From Amedibacillus dolichus DSM 3991 (GTDB lineage: Bacteria; Bacillota_I; Bacilli_A; Erysipelotrichales; Erysipelotrichaceae), in the NCBI RefSeq assembly GCF_000154285.1, contig NZ_DS483475.1, positions 227,536 to 291,535 of the forward strand: DNA of 64,000 nt. Direction: 5' to 3'. Shown piece after piece: positions 44,573 through 54,575 of the stretch (positions are counted from its first letter, which is position 1; every line of letters starts with the position of its first letter). A program made the position numbers and the translations under genes. The notes under the pieces were generated by a model that worked only from the letters and a program-made list of their open reading frames with translations, was not told where the DNA came from and ran no database searches.

Positions 44573-47508
44573 TATGCCTTCACCTCTTTCTTATCAATAA
44601 AATTTATTGCATCTTGAAGCTTGACCTTCAAAAGCTGAGAAACCCCATTTTGTTGCATCGTAACACCATATAAGGCATCACATTGTGCCATTGTGCCAGG
44701 ACGATGCGTTACAACGATAAATTGACTTTCTCCCCGAAACTGTGCAATATATTTGGCAAAACGTTCCACATTCGCCTGATCCAAAGCCGCCTCTACCTCA
44801 TCAAAAATACATAACGGCATCGTTCTTGCCTTCAAAATAGAAAACAATACGCAAATCGCAATCAAGCTCTTTTCCCCACCGGAAAATAAGCGAATGTTTT
44901 GTACCGTTTTACCGGGTGGCTGAACATCAATGTCAATACCGGTATTTAAGATATCACTGGGATCCACTAAAAACAAACGCGCCTTTCCACCTCCGAACAA
45001 GGAACGAAATACATCATTCAGTTCACTGTTGATTTTATCAAACATTGCTTTAAATTGGCGAACCATGATTTCGTCCATTTCATCAATGGCATCTAAGATT
45101 TTGCTTTTCGCCTGCTGCAAATCTTCTTTTTGATGAGTCAGAAATTCAAAACGCTCACGTACCTCTTGATATTCACTAGGAGCATCTAAGTTGATATTAC
45201 CTAAAGCCGAAATTTCTTCTCGTAATTGAAGAACCTTTTTTCTAGCTTCCTTCATATCCGTATCCAGTTTTTGACTTTGTGCATATTCAAAGGTCATTTC
45301 ATATGTTGATGATAAACGCTCCATACTGGCTTCCAAACGTGTTTCTTCCTTTGCCTTCGCAACCTCAACTTCACGTTCTTCATTTTGAAGAACGTTTAAA
45401 TCTCTACGCAGCTGTCGAATACTCGCCTCTTTGCGTTCTACCTCACTCCCCGCACGCATACGGCGCTCTCGCTTTGCCTTCATCGTAGCAGCAACTTCAT
45501 CTAATCGAGAATGCAGAGCACTTAGACGTACCACCAGATCGTTTTCCAACAAAGAAGTATCGCTTAGCTCCTCAGCCGGAGCATACTGTTCATAATCAGC
45601 ACGCAAATGTTCGTATTTAGACCACTTAGCTTTCACAATCTGATCAAGCTGAGCATGCGAAATCTGCATTTGTACTAATGAAGCTCTGACGGCTTCTTTT
45701 TTCGCCGATAAGGCTTGCTGCTGTTGATACAAGCCTTCACTTTTTAAGCGTTGTCCTTCCAAGCTTTGCTCAACCTGTGTCAGCTCTTTTTGAAGTGTCA
45801 TTGGGGTAGAAGCATTACGATTTTTTCCACCCGTCATACTTCCGCCCTTATTCACGATATCTCCCTCTAACGTAACAATTTTATAATTGTAACGCAATAC
45901 CTTGGCAATCTCATTGGCATTTACCAAATTATCCGCAACAATGACATTTCCCAACAATGATTCACGTAAACCATAAAAGGTCTCTTCACATTCTGTAAAA
46001 TCAGTAGCAACTCCCAAATAGCCGGTAAGATTTTGTGCCAACACCTCATGTTCACGCTGCATACGTCTAGGCTTCATAACCGTAAGTGGCAAGAAAGTGG
46101 CACGTCCACTTTGATTGCGTTTCAAAAAGCCGATCGCATGTCTTGCACTTGCCTCATCTTTGGTAACGATATGATACATTGCACCACCCAAGGCGCTGGA
46201 TATTGCCGTTTCATAATTGGTCTGTGGTTTAAAAATCTGTGATACCACACCTAAGATACCATCTAAAGTATTTTTAGCATCTAAGATTGCTCGAACAGCA
46301 TGCTGATGATTGAATGGCTCCTTTACCAAATTTTCCAATACACTCTTGCGATTTTCCAAACGATTTAAGATATTTGCAGCCTGTGTATATTCCTGCATGC
46401 AGGACGCAAGATCAGCTTCTAGCTTTTGCAAGTTCTCCTTAGCTAAGGCAATATCCCTTTCCAAATCCTTAAAGCGTTTGTTTCGATCCTCATATTCGTA
46501 ATGTGCTTCCTCCAGCATCGTCTTTAATTCCTTTGCTTTTTCGGCATTGCTAGCAAATTCAAGCGCATATTTACGCTTTTCATCAAGCTCCACCTTACGT
46601 GTTTCTAAGATACGACTTTCTTCATTCAGCTTCGCAAATTCCCCCTGCAAATGATTGATTTCACGATCCAACTGATACATTTCATTGCGCAGCTCTTGGT
46701 TTTTCGTATCCGCAACCTGAATTGTTGTTTCATGCATGGCCTTTTGTGCTTCAAAGTCAAAAGCCTTTTTACGCAGCATTTCAATGCTTTCATTCAGTGT
46801 TTCGATTTCATCAACCAAAACACTTACCTCAATGGTTTCCAATTCCTGTTTCTTTTCAAGGTAAATTTCAGCTTTCTTCGCTTGTCGCTTCAATGGATTT
46901 ACCTGTCGCTCCAACTCGATGATAATATCCTCTAAGCGTGCTAAGTTTTCTTCCATGCGATGTAGCTTAGATAAAGATTCACTCTTACGCTTACGATATT
47001 TCGCAACACCTGCCGCTTCCTCAAAAAGAGCACGCCGCTCCTCTGGCTTCGCATCTGCAAAAGCCGAGATATTCCCCTGTGATATAATCGACAAAGAATC
47101 TCGTCCTAAACCGGTGTCCATGACAAGATTTAAAATATCCTTTAAACGACAAGGCGTTTTGTTAATAAAATACTCTCCTTCACCACTATGACGATGCAAG
47201 CGACGTGTAACCTCTACCTCTTCAAAATCAACATTCAAAAGATGCCGACTGTTATCAAAAACCAGTGTAACCTCTGCCATATTAACCGGCTTACGCTGTG
47301 CAGATCCATTAAAAATAACATCACTCATACTGTTTCCGCGCAGTGATTTTACACTCTGTTCTCCCAATACCCAACGTATGGCATCATTGATATTACTTTT
47401 CCCACAGCCATTGGGTCCGACAATACCGATGACATCGGAATCAAAGGTTATAATCGATTTATCCGCAAAGGATTTAAAGCCTTGCAGCTCTATCCGTTTC
47501 AAAAACAT
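44572..47508 (-). CDS. smc: Chromosome partition protein Smc (short-arm form)
   Basis: Condensin ATPase for chromosome organisation, 978 residues. N-terminal head with GPNGCGKSNINDAIRWVLG; hinge at about 400-560 ending GGSMTGGK; C-terminal head with FSGGEKSLIAICVLF and FDEVEAALDQANVERF. The two coiled-coil arms are only about 210-230 residues each, against roughly 320 in B. subtilis (1186 aa total). All functional parts are intact, so this is a true short form, not a fragment. First gene of smc-ftsY-ylxM-ackA-nrnA; an extended -10 (TGATATAAT, minus strand near 47570-47578) precedes it. Confidence 0.95.
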   Translation of the reverse strand: MFLKRIELQGFKSFADKSIITFDSDVIGIVGPNGCGKSNINDAIRWVLGEQSVKSLRGNSMSDVIFNGSAQRKPVNMAEVTLVFDNSRHLLNVDFEEVEVTRRLHRHSGEGEYFINKTPCRLKDILNLVMDTGLGRDSLSIISQGNISAFADAKPEERRALFEEAAGVAKYRKRKSESLSKLHRMEENLARLEDIIIELERQVNPLKRQAKKAEIYLEKKQELETIEVSVLVDEIETLNESIEMLRKKAFDFEAQKAMHETTIQVADTKNQELRNEMYQLDREINHLQGEFAKLNEESRILETRKVELDEKRKYALEFASNAEKAKELKTMLEEAHYEYEDRNKRFKDLERDIALAKENLQKLEADLASCMQEYTQAANILNRLENRKSVLENLVKEPFNHQHAVRAILDAKNTLDGILGVVSQIFKPQTNYETAISSALGGAMYHIVTKDEASARHAIGFLKRNQSGRATFLPLTVMKPRRMQREHEVLAQNLTGYLGVATDFTECEETFYGLRESLLGNVIVADNLVNANEIAKVLRYNYKIVTLEGDIVNKGGSMTGGKNRNASTPMTLQKELTQVEQSLEGQRLKSEGLYQQQQALSAKKEAVRASLVQMQISHAQLDQIVKAKWSKYEHLRADYEQYAPAEELSDTSLLENDLVVRLSALHSRLDEVAATMKAKRERRMRAGSEVERKEASIRQLRRDLNVLQNEEREVEVAKAKEETRLEASMERLSSTYEMTFEYAQSQKLDTDMKEARKKVLQLREEISALGNINLDAPSEYQEVRERFEFLTHQKEDLQQAKSKILDAIDEMDEIMVRQFKAMFDKINSELNDVFRSLFGGGKARLFLVDPSDILNTGIDIDVQPPGKTVQNIRLFSGGEKSLIAICVLFSILKARTMPLCIFDEVEAALDQANVERFAKYIAQFRGESQFIVVTHRPGTMAQCDALYGVTMQQNGVSQLLKVKLQDAINFIDKKEVKA

Positions 47509-47583
47509 ATATCACATTGCCCCTTAACATCTTACTATGCGTTTTTTTCTTTTCTACAAACTGTGTTTAATTATATCATACAT

Positions 47584-47612
47584 TTGTACTTTGAGAAAGT
47601 ATGTGTTAAAAT
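47584..47612 (+). promoter_or_regulatory. Promoter of the hemolysin III family gene
   Basis: TTGTAC, 17-base spacer, TAAAAT with an extended -10 TG, 24 bases before the start codon. Confidence 0.65.
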
Positions 47613-47636
47613 AATCGCAAAACGGAGGTGCATGCA

Positions 47637-48287
47637 ATGAGTGGTTCTATGCGCGAGATGTACCATTTGCGTTTTGGTGAAGAGGTAGCCAACTGTGTAA
47701 CCCATGGTATCATGGCGCTCTTATGTCTATTTGCTTTACCTGCAAGCGCTATTTATTCCTATACAAAAGGCGGAACGATATTAGCGGCCGGAGTATCTAT
47801 TTTCATTCTCTGCTTATTTTTAATGTTTACTGTTTCGACGCTTTATCACTGTATGCCTTATGATACTACGCATAAATATATCTTTCGTAAATTAGATCAT
47901 ATTTGCATCTATTTTGCAATTGCCGGAAGTTATACACCGATTGCTTTGACTTTGATTGGTGGTTGGCAAGGGTTCTTAATTCTAGCTATTGAGTGGATTG
48001 CCGTATTATGTGGTGTATTATTAAAAGCAATTTCAACAAAAAGTCTACCTAAACTTAGTATGACAATTTATATGGTTATGGGTTGGACCGCTATCTTTTT
48101 CTTACCTACCCTATTATCGAAAGCAAGCATTCCTTTTCTTGCGTTAATTATCGGCGGTGGCTTAATGTATACCATCGGTGCTTTCTTCTATAGTAAACCA
48201 CAAAAGGCTTATTTTCACTCAATATGGCATGTATGTATCAATATTGCTAGTATTCTGCATTTTATCGCAATCGTATTTGTAATGTAA
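47637..48287 (+). CDS. Hemolysin III / PAQR-family membrane protein
   Basis: A 216-residue protein with seven predicted membrane helices. The family metal-site residues appear in EEVANCVTHG, STLYHCMP, RKLDHICIYFAIAGSYTP and the C-terminal SIWHVCINIAS. Related proteins may be lipid hydrolases or affect membrane fluidity; haemolysis is documented only for a Bacillus cereus member. ATG 47637 lies eight bases after GGAGG; the GTG nine bases upstream is inside that site. Divergent from smc. Confidence 0.93.
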   Translation: MSGSMREMYHLRFGEEVANCVTHGIMALLCLFALPASAIYSYTKGGTILAAGVSIFILCLFLMFTVSTLYHCMPYDTTHKYIFRKLDHICIYFAIAGSYTPIALTLIGGWQGFLILAIEWIAVLCGVLLKAISTKSLPKLSMTIYMVMGWTAIFFLPTLLSKASIPFLALIIGGGLMYTIGAFFYSKPQKAYFHSIWHVCINIASILHFIAIVFVM

Positions 48288-48322
48288 AAAAGGGGCTGTG
48301 TCAAATAAATCACAGTCCCTTT
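48286..48322 (-). terminator. Terminator after sdaA
   Basis: Minus strand AAAGGGACTGTG pairs with CACAGCCCCTTT (one mismatch), followed by T. The hairpin may also stop the convergent plus transcript, but it lacks a T tract on that side. Confidence 0.8.
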
Positions 48323-49526
48323 AACGTTTTAACGGCACTACTCTGGCAAGCCCTCCAAGCGAAGTTTCCCTTAGCTCCAATGGTATTTTCTTTCCGGTAT
48401 AATTCATTGTATTAACGACCATGTCAAAGGTTACACGATGCTCTCTGACATCACTGATATGCTTAGCAAGCAAAGCAGCATCAAGGGCACGCAATACCCC
48501 TACCGCATTTCGTTCAATACATGGAATCATCACATAGCCCCCCACTGGATCACAGGTTAATCCTAAATGATGCTCGATTCCGATTTCCGCTGCATATTCG
48601 ATTTGAGAGGTCTCCAATCCCCAAAAATAAGCACACATAGCTGCACCCATTGCGACAGCCGCTCCGATTTCCGCTTGGCAGCCTCCCTGTGCACCGGAAA
48701 TGGTTGCATTTTCTTTAATAAGATTTCCAAACAATCCCGCTACCTTCAAGCCATTTAAAATCATTTCTTTTGAATAGCCTAGATCCTTATAGAAATAATA
48801 TATTAACGAAGGGATAATGCCGCTACTACCTAAGGTTGGTGCCGTTACCGTCATATTTCCACTAGCATTTTCTTCACTTGCCGCATAAGCATAGGCACAT
48901 AACAAAAGCTTTTCTTTTTCACTTGCCGATGTCGCTTGATCAGCTTTCTGCTTTAAGCTTTTCGCAATGCGGGAAAGCTCTAGCTTTCCGGGTAAAACAC
49001 CCTCTCTTGTCAAACCCTGTTCAACGGTTGTCAGCATTTGCGAAAGAATCTCCTCCATATAGTCATCTAAATCATCAAAGGCATTAACATATTCCCATAG
49101 CTTCATCGTATGCTGTTTGCAATATTCTTCGATTTGCGCAAGGCTTTGGTGCGGATAAACCTCTTTTCCTTCTCCATTATCCTCACCTTCTATTTCAATT
49201 GCCCCTCCGCCAACTGAATAAACTGTCCATTCACCTAACAAAGTATCCTGTGCATCGAATGCCATCAAATGCATCGTATTTGGGTGCTTTAAATCTTCAC
49301 GATTCTTAAAAAAGATCCCACATGGCTTTGGCTCCATTGTCTTTTTAATGATGTAATCGGTCAAATGTCCTTTTCCCGTTAAAGATAAAGAACCATACAA
49401 TTCTACCTCATAACGAACTGCCTGAGCATACTTTCGTTTAAACAATACCGTGGCACGCTGTGGTCCCAAAGTATGAGAAGAAGATGGACCCGGTCCGATA
49501 CGATATAATTCTTTTAATGATTTCAT
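48321..49526 (-). CDS. sdaA: L-serine ammonia-lyase (iron-sulfur), fused beta-alpha form
   Basis: Deaminates serine to pyruvate and ammonia with a [4Fe-4S] cluster; 401 residues. The beta-like part begins IGPGPSSSHTLGP; the alpha part has NMTVTAPTLGSSGIIP, SGAQGGCQAEIG and LTCDPVGGYVMIPC with the cluster cysteines. B. subtilis encodes the two parts as separate genes; here they are one chain, as in E. coli. It lies six bases after holA. Confidence 0.95.
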   Translation of the reverse strand: MKSLKELYRIGPGPSSSHTLGPQRATVLFKRKYAQAVRYEVELYGSLSLTGKGHLTDYIIKKTMEPKPCGIFFKNREDLKHPNTMHLMAFDAQDTLLGEWTVYSVGGGAIEIEGEDNGEGKEVYPHQSLAQIEEYCKQHTMKLWEYVNAFDDLDDYMEEILSQMLTTVEQGLTREGVLPGKLELSRIAKSLKQKADQATSASEKEKLLLCAYAYAASEENASGNMTVTAPTLGSSGIIPSLIYYFYKDLGYSKEMILNGLKVAGLFGNLIKENATISGAQGGCQAEIGAAVAMGAAMCAYFWGLETSQIEYAAEIGIEHHLGLTCDPVGGYVMIPCIERNAVGVLRALDAALLAKHISDVREHRVTFDMVVNTMNYTGKKIPLELRETSLGGLARVVPLKR

Positions 49527-49532
49527 AATTAA

Positions 49533-50483
49533 CTACACTCCTCTTAAATGCAATAAAAACATCTCAAAACCTAAATTTTTATCCAGTTTGCCGCTTTTGA
49601 TCTGTTGATCTAACGTCGCAAGCCTTTCCAATATATTCAAAATTGCATTGGTTGATAAATGCATCACCGTTTGTATGGAACGCTGCACACGATATGGGTG
49701 TGCACCTAAAACAGCTGTGATTTCCTTTTGCTGTTTTCCCTCATCTAACAGCTCTCGTACCTGATAAAGAAAACGAAACTGTCCTGCCAAAAGCGCAATC
49801 AAAAACACCGCATCTTTATTCAAAGTAGATAAATCCTCCCAAATATGAAAGGCTTCTTTTATTCGCTTTTCCACTACAGCGTTTACTAATTGAAAAACAT
49901 CATCTTCCAGTGGACGAGTAACGATACTTGATACAACCTCCGTGGTAATGGTATCTCCGTATAACTCCAGCTTAGAAAGCTCATTTTGAATCATCAAAAT
50001 ATCAAATGGCATTCTTGATAACAGCAATTCCCGAGCATTGCGTTCTATCGAAATGCTTCTTTTTTTTAGCTGTTCATCAACAAAACGACGCTTTCCCTGT
50101 TCATCTAGCTTACGAAACTGTAAAACCTTACAGACACTTTGCAGCTTTTTCACAATTTTTTTACGTGCATCGAGCTTTTCAAAGTTTCCTATAAAGATCA
50201 ATATCGTTGATTCCAATGGCTGTTTCAAATACTCTTCTAAAACATGCAGATCCCAATTGGTATCATCACTAGGCGATAGGAAATTCGCATTTTGTACGAT
50301 AATAGCTTTATATTCGCTAAAAAAAGGATAGGTTTGTGCGTCTTCCATAACCGTATAAGCATCTGTTTTCCTCGCATCATAAACCACCTTGTTCATTTCA
50401 TCTTGAATGCCATGCTGCAACAAAATTTTCGCTAAGCTCTCCTTCAACAGATAGGACTCTGTACCATACAAGACATAATTCAT
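49533..50483 (-). CDS. holA: DNA polymerase III subunit delta
   Basis: Clamp-loader wrench subunit, 316 residues, with the typical NYVLYGTESYLL start, FDILMIQNELSKLELY in the lid domain, and a helical collar (LIALLAGQFRFLYQVREL). Walker A is not expected in delta. It lies four bases after comEC, the conserved Firmicutes order. Confidence 0.95.
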   Translation of the reverse strand: MNYVLYGTESYLLKESLAKILLQHGIQDEMNKVVYDARKTDAYTVMEDAQTYPFFSEYKAIIVQNANFLSPSDDTNWDLHVLEEYLKQPLESTILIFIGNFEKLDARKKIVKKLQSVCKVLQFRKLDEQGKRRFVDEQLKKRSISIERNARELLLSRMPFDILMIQNELSKLELYGDTITTEVVSSIVTRPLEDDVFQLVNAVVEKRIKEAFHIWEDLSTLNKDAVFLIALLAGQFRFLYQVRELLDEGKQQKEITAVLGAHPYRVQRSIQTVMHLSTNAILNILERLATLDQQIKSGKLDKNLGFEMFLLHLRGV

Positions 50484-50487
50484 TTCA

Positions 50488-52437
50488 TCACCTGTGTTTT
50501 ATTATACCAAATTCCCCACTTGCCGTCTTGAAAAATGCGAAAAATTTGCAGAATTTTATCGATATTCCTCCCTCTTTAGGTGTCATAAGAGCGGTAATAT
50601 GTTCCTGTTTTAGATGTTTTAAAACTTCTTGATGTGGGTGTCCATAGCGATTGTTTCGCCCGGCAGATATCAGTGCAAGACTAGGCTGCAGCTGATGCAA
50701 AAAAGGTAATGAGCTGCTTGTCTTACTACCGTGATGTCCGAGCTTTAAAACATCAACCTCTAGCTTCGGATATTTCTTCATAAGCTCTGCTTCTGCCCCT
50801 ACACCGGCATCTCCCATCAACAAGACACGTAAGCCATAAAAATCAAAATAGGTAATGATGCTGTTTTCATTACTGTCTGGATGCTGATAATCATAAAGAA
50901 CTATCGGAAATTCATAATTCCGAATACTTCCTTTTTCTTGTTTTTCGGTAATAATTTGTGTAATCGGTATGCATTCCTGCAATTCCTTTAAACCACCACT
51001 GTGATCGTAATCGTCATGGGTCAATAATACCGTATCAATTTTTCGAATACCACGCATACGAAGCTGCTCCATAATAATATCCTTCGGGATATTTTTATAC
51101 TTACTCCCCATAACATCGACTAGCATTACGCCCTGTCCATACGGAAGCGAAATCAAAGTACAATCTCCTTGTCCTACATCTATGATATAAATTTCACCAA
51201 AAGGATTAAGATAAGGCGCAAAGAAAGTATAAAGAAACAAAATGCACAACTTATATTTCGCTTTCCTCTCTCCTTCTATATAATGAATCAGTGAAACCAG
51301 CCACAAAAGAAGCCATGGAAAAGAAACTCGATAAAAGCTTTCAAATCCGATTGTTTCAAAGGTTGACAGCGCATTGCTGAGCCATGTAAAAAAGACCGTA
51401 AAATAAGGATATGGGAATATTCCGTAAAGCAGACAAAGAATATATAAAAAAGCATAAGCCTTACGAAGATATGGGAATATAAGTATGGATATCGGATTGC
51501 AGGAATGAAAAAACAAAAATTGGAAGGGTATCATAATGCTTAAGGACAGTGCCCAGCGAGGACGCTTTGCTCGATGAAAAATGCCAACCAGCATAAATGC
51601 CACCGGTAATAAAAAACCTAATTCATAAGCCATATAAGGAAATATTCGTAACAGTACAACCATTCCTAGACCTACTTGATCTTTATAAGACAAGCGATCA
51701 AACACCAAGCGTATTCCTCGAAAACATAAAATGCGCCATATTGCCGTTGTAAAGCTTGTACATATACCCAAACACCCACTCAACACAATAACGCATAGCA
51801 TTGCTTTTTGACGATGAATATAACGTGTTAAAAAGCGTTCAAGGGCACTCATCAAAAAGGCAATATGCATTCCGCTAGACGTTATAAAATAAGACAGTTC
51901 TGTTTCATGAATACCAAACAACATCGCCTCCAACCATGTTGCTGCCTGTTGATCTTTCTTCTTTTGAATATTGGATAAGATACGATGACGAAAAGAAGTC
52001 CCCTCCTTTAAAATACGTACATTCTTATTTTGTATTTGATAATGGATATTCCTTCTTGCTAGCCATGTTTGAAAGTGAAAATCATTGATATTGTGTATAG
52101 TATTGATGCTTTCATAGTTTCCGCTTACCTGAATTATATCATCGAAACCCAAAGGGGTATCTGTATAAACCAAAGCCTTAGTCTTACCAGCTTGTGCAAT
52201 CACATAATTTGTGTGTACCTCGTGTACTTTTAATATTTTACTCATTAGTGGTTCAATAGGCTTCGGAAACACTGGCAGCAATAAAGACAGCAATAACACA
52301 AGCATTGCTATTTTTACTTTGAAATGACGCAGATAAAAAATAAGCATACCTATTAGAAACACACAAAGCAGCCATTTATAAGGAACCCATATAGCTAGCA
52401 ATGTTACTAGTCCTATGAACAAATAGCTTCCATTCAT
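50488..52437 (-). CDS. comEC: DNA uptake channel protein ComEC
   Basis: Forms the membrane channel for transforming single-stranded DNA; 649 residues. The N-terminal helices and OB-like domain (to about 130) are followed by the competence domain (FITSSGMHIAFLMSALE and further helices), then a C-terminal metallo-beta-lactamase domain with DVGQGDC, LTHDDYDHSGG and GHHGSKTSSS. It is shorter than B. subtilis ComEC (776). It overlaps comEA by four bases. Confidence 0.95.
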   Translation of the reverse strand: MNGSYLFIGLVTLLAIWVPYKWLLCVFLIGMLIFYLRHFKVKIAMLVLLLSLLLPVFPKPIEPLMSKILKVHEVHTNYVIAQAGKTKALVYTDTPLGFDDIIQVSGNYESINTIHNINDFHFQTWLARRNIHYQIQNKNVRILKEGTSFRHRILSNIQKKKDQQAATWLEAMLFGIHETELSYFITSSGMHIAFLMSALERFLTRYIHRQKAMLCVIVLSGCLGICTSFTTAIWRILCFRGIRLVFDRLSYKDQVGLGMVVLLRIFPYMAYELGFLLPVAFMLVGIFHRAKRPRWALSLSIMIPFQFLFFHSCNPISILIFPYLRKAYAFLYILCLLYGIFPYPYFTVFFTWLSNALSTFETIGFESFYRVSFPWLLLWLVSLIHYIEGERKAKYKLCILFLYTFFAPYLNPFGEIYIIDVGQGDCTLISLPYGQGVMLVDVMGSKYKNIPKDIIMEQLRMRGIRKIDTVLLTHDDYDHSGGLKELQECIPITQIITEKQEKGSIRNYEFPIVLYDYQHPDSNENSIITYFDFYGLRVLLMGDAGVGAEAELMKKYPKLEVDVLKLGHHGSKTSSSLPFLHQLQPSLALISAGRNNRYGHPHQEVLKHLKQEHITALMTPKEGGISIKFCKFFAFFKTASGEFGIIKHR

Positions 52438-52901
52438 AGCGTAATCTGCCCCTTGATCTTTTCAAACATTCTATCTCCGATTCCTTTTACATTTTTCAAC
52501 TCCTCCAATGTCTTAAATGGCTGTTGATTACGATAATCAATAATGCGCTGTGCAATAGAGGGACCTACCCCCTTCAATTCATCAAGTTCCTCCAAGCTTG
52601 CACTGTTGATGGAAATAAGCTTTGGTGCTTGATGCTTACCAACAACAATAACACCATGATTTTCGATATCCAATGTTAGGTTTAAATTAGAGGTATCTCC
52701 TTCTTTCGTGCAGCCACCTGCTAACGTAAGAATTTCCTCTACGCTTGCGTGTATAGCAACTTCATAAATTCCCGGCTTTTTTACCTCTCCCTTTACTTCT
52801 ACCTGCTTGCTTTCTGATTGAAATTGTCTAAGATCGACATAGTGTAGCTCACCATAAAAGATGATAAGCAAAAATAACAGTACAATGATTTTTTTCATCA
52901 T
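52434..52901 (-). CDS. comEA: Competence DNA-binding protein ComEA
   Basis: Membrane-anchored receptor for incoming DNA, 155 residues. One N-terminal membrane helix, an SLBB domain (VEVKGEVKKPGIYEV), and a C-terminal pair of helix-hairpin-helix motifs (INSASLEELDELKGVGPSIA, LKNVKGIGDRMFEKI). GGGAGGGG precedes two adjacent ATG codons. The comEA-comEC pair suggests natural competence, though expression is not shown. Confidence 0.95.
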   Translation of the reverse strand: MMKKIIVLLFLLIIFYGELHYVDLRQFQSESKQVEVKGEVKKPGIYEVAIHASVEEILTLAGGCTKEGDTSNLNLTLDIENHGVIVVGKHQAPKLISINSASLEELDELKGVGPSIAQRIIDYRNQQPFKTLEELKNVKGIGDRMFEKIKGQITL

Positions 52902-52942
52902 AACCCCTCCCTAAGGAAATACGATGAAAACATAGAAAATCA

Positions 52943-52973
52943 TAAAAAAATAACCTGTTTGCACAGATTATTT
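52943..52973 (-). terminator. Terminator after greA
   Basis: Minus strand AAATAATCTG / CAGGTTATTT (one G-T pair), 6-base loop, followed by T; it overlaps the greA stop. Confidence 0.85.
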
Positions 52974-53447
52974 AATAGAAAGAATTTTTACTTCATAAGG
53001 TGTTTCTGCACCACTGACCTCAACAATATCGTTTGTTTTATGATCCATAAGTGCTACTGCCAATGGTGTAATATTAGAAAGCTTACCGTTTAAAGGATCC
53101 GCCTCTATCGATCCGACAATGGTATATGTTTCTTCTTCATTGGAATCCATATCCAAAATCGTAACCGTTGAGCCTAATGTTACTGCCTTCTTTTTAGTTT
53201 TCTTATCTCCTTCGATAATTTCGGCTTTTGCAATCATCGCTTCCAAATCACGAATACGCGCTTCAACCTGTGCCTGATGCTCTCTTGCTGCATCGTAATC
53301 CGCATTTTCACTAAGGTCTCCTTGTGCACGTGCTTCCTGTAATTCAATGATTACCTCATCTCTTACAACATGAATCAAATGATCATGCTCTTTTACTAAT
53401 TCATCTAAACCTTCCTTGGTAACTAAAAACTTTTCTTCTTGAGCCAT
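52968..53447 (-). CDS. greA: Transcription elongation factor GreA
   Basis: Rescues backtracked RNA polymerase by stimulating transcript cleavage; 159 residues. N-terminal coiled coil with GDLSENADYDAAREHQ (acidic tip) and C-terminal FKBP-like domain (LGSTVTIL, ITPLAVALMDHK). ATG 53447 follows TAGGAG; twelve upstream codons are rejected. Confidence 0.97.
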   Translation of the reverse strand: MAQEEKFLVTKEGLDELVKEHDHLIHVVRDEVIIELQEARAQGDLSENADYDAAREHQAQVEARIRDLEAMIAKAEIIEGDKKTKKKAVTLGSTVTILDMDSNEEETYTIVGSIEADPLNGKLSNITPLAVALMDHKTNDIVEVSGAETPYEVKILSIK

Positions 53448-53471
53448 AATTTCACTCCTATTCGCTATGGT

Positions 53472-53480
53472 ATTATACCA
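53472..53480 (-). promoter_or_regulatory. Extended -10 promoter of greA
   Basis: Minus strand TGGTATAAT, about 25 bases before the greA start, in the short gap after mltG; no good -35. Confidence 0.55.
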
Positions 53481-53501
53481 CAATCCTTTACAGAATACTA
53501 C

Positions 53502-54575
53502 TTATTTACGAAGATTGTATTTATCGACATTAGCTTCGTGTTCGGCAAGTGTCTTAGCATAATGAACACTTCCATCACCATATACATCTGCCACAAAGTA
53601 TAAATAATCATTGTCTTTTGGATTTAAAACCGCATGAATCGCTTCCTCTCCAGGATTTAAAATCGGTCCAATCGGTAACCCTTCATGCAAATATGTGTTG
53701 TATGGAGATTCGATATGTGTATTGACTTCACAATCCTCTCCGGAGGTCAAATCATCATACAAAGCATAACATACCGTAACACTCGATTGCAGCATCATTC
53801 CTTCTTGCAATCGATTATAGAAAACACCGGCAATCATATCCATATCCGATTTCTTTGCAGCCTCGTATTGAACAACACTAGCCAAGGTTATAATCTCCTG
53901 TACGCTGTATCCACTTGCTTCGATATCCCCTTGATATTTCAAATAAATTTTATTGAAATGCTCTAAAAAGGTTTCGGTAATCTCTTGCGCAGTTGCGTCT
54001 TTCTTGAACATATAGGTTTCAGGGAACAAATACCCTTCCAGCTTGACCTTATAGTTAGTGTTTAAAATATCCTCACTTAAGAAAGCATATTTTCCCATAA
54101 GGGATCGCAAATAGTCATCATCGTTCCATAAATTTAACAATGTTTCTTTCGATATTCCCATATTGTCCTCGATCAGCTGAGCAACCTCTTTCGCCCACAT
54201 ACCTTCTTTAAAGGTAATCGCAATTTGATCGTCCTTTGCCTTTGTTATATCATTCAAGGTTATTAGAATTTCTTTCGTTGACATTGAACGATTCAAACTG
54301 AAATTACCGGCTTTGATATCAGAAAGACCATTAAATTTCATACATAGCTTCGCAGCAAAAGAATTTTTAATTAAATCCTGTTCTGCAAGCTTGTTTAAAA
54401 CAACCTCACTACTCTCTCCAGACTCTACTACAAATACGATTGGATCTTTTTCATCACTCACAGCTGCAGTTGAGCTATTGTAATAAATCATAAATCCAAT
54501 GATGATACAAACTAAAGCAATTACGATTCCAATCGGAATAAAGACTTTTTTTTGTTTCCAAAAATTCTTATTCAT
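53502..54575 (-). CDS. mltG: Endolytic murein transglycosylase MltG
   Basis: Membrane-bound lytic transglycosylase that cuts nascent glycan strands; 357 residues. One N-terminal membrane helix (about 12-30), a LysM-like region, and the YceG domain with the catalytic Glu in LASVVQYEAAKKSD and GVFYNRLQEGM, TYLHEGLPIGPI. ATG 54575 overlaps the yrzB end by eight bases, with GAGGAAG as ribosome site. In B. subtilis the homologue yrrL lies in the same alaS region. Confidence 0.94.
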   Translation of the reverse strand: MNKNFWKQKKVFIPIGIVIALVCIIIGFMIYYNSSTAAVSDEKDPIVFVVESGESSEVVLNKLAEQDLIKNSFAAKLCMKFNGLSDIKAGNFSLNRSMSTKEILITLNDITKAKDDQIAITFKEGMWAKEVAQLIEDNMGISKETLLNLWNDDDYLRSLMGKYAFLSEDILNTNYKVKLEGYLFPETYMFKKDATAQEITETFLEHFNKIYLKYQGDIEASGYSVQEIITLASVVQYEAAKKSDMDMIAGVFYNRLQEGMMLQSSVTVCYALYDDLTSGEDCEVNTHIESPYNTYLHEGLPIGPILNPGEEAIHAVLNPKDNDYLYFVADVYGDGSVHYAKTLAEHEANVDKYNLRK

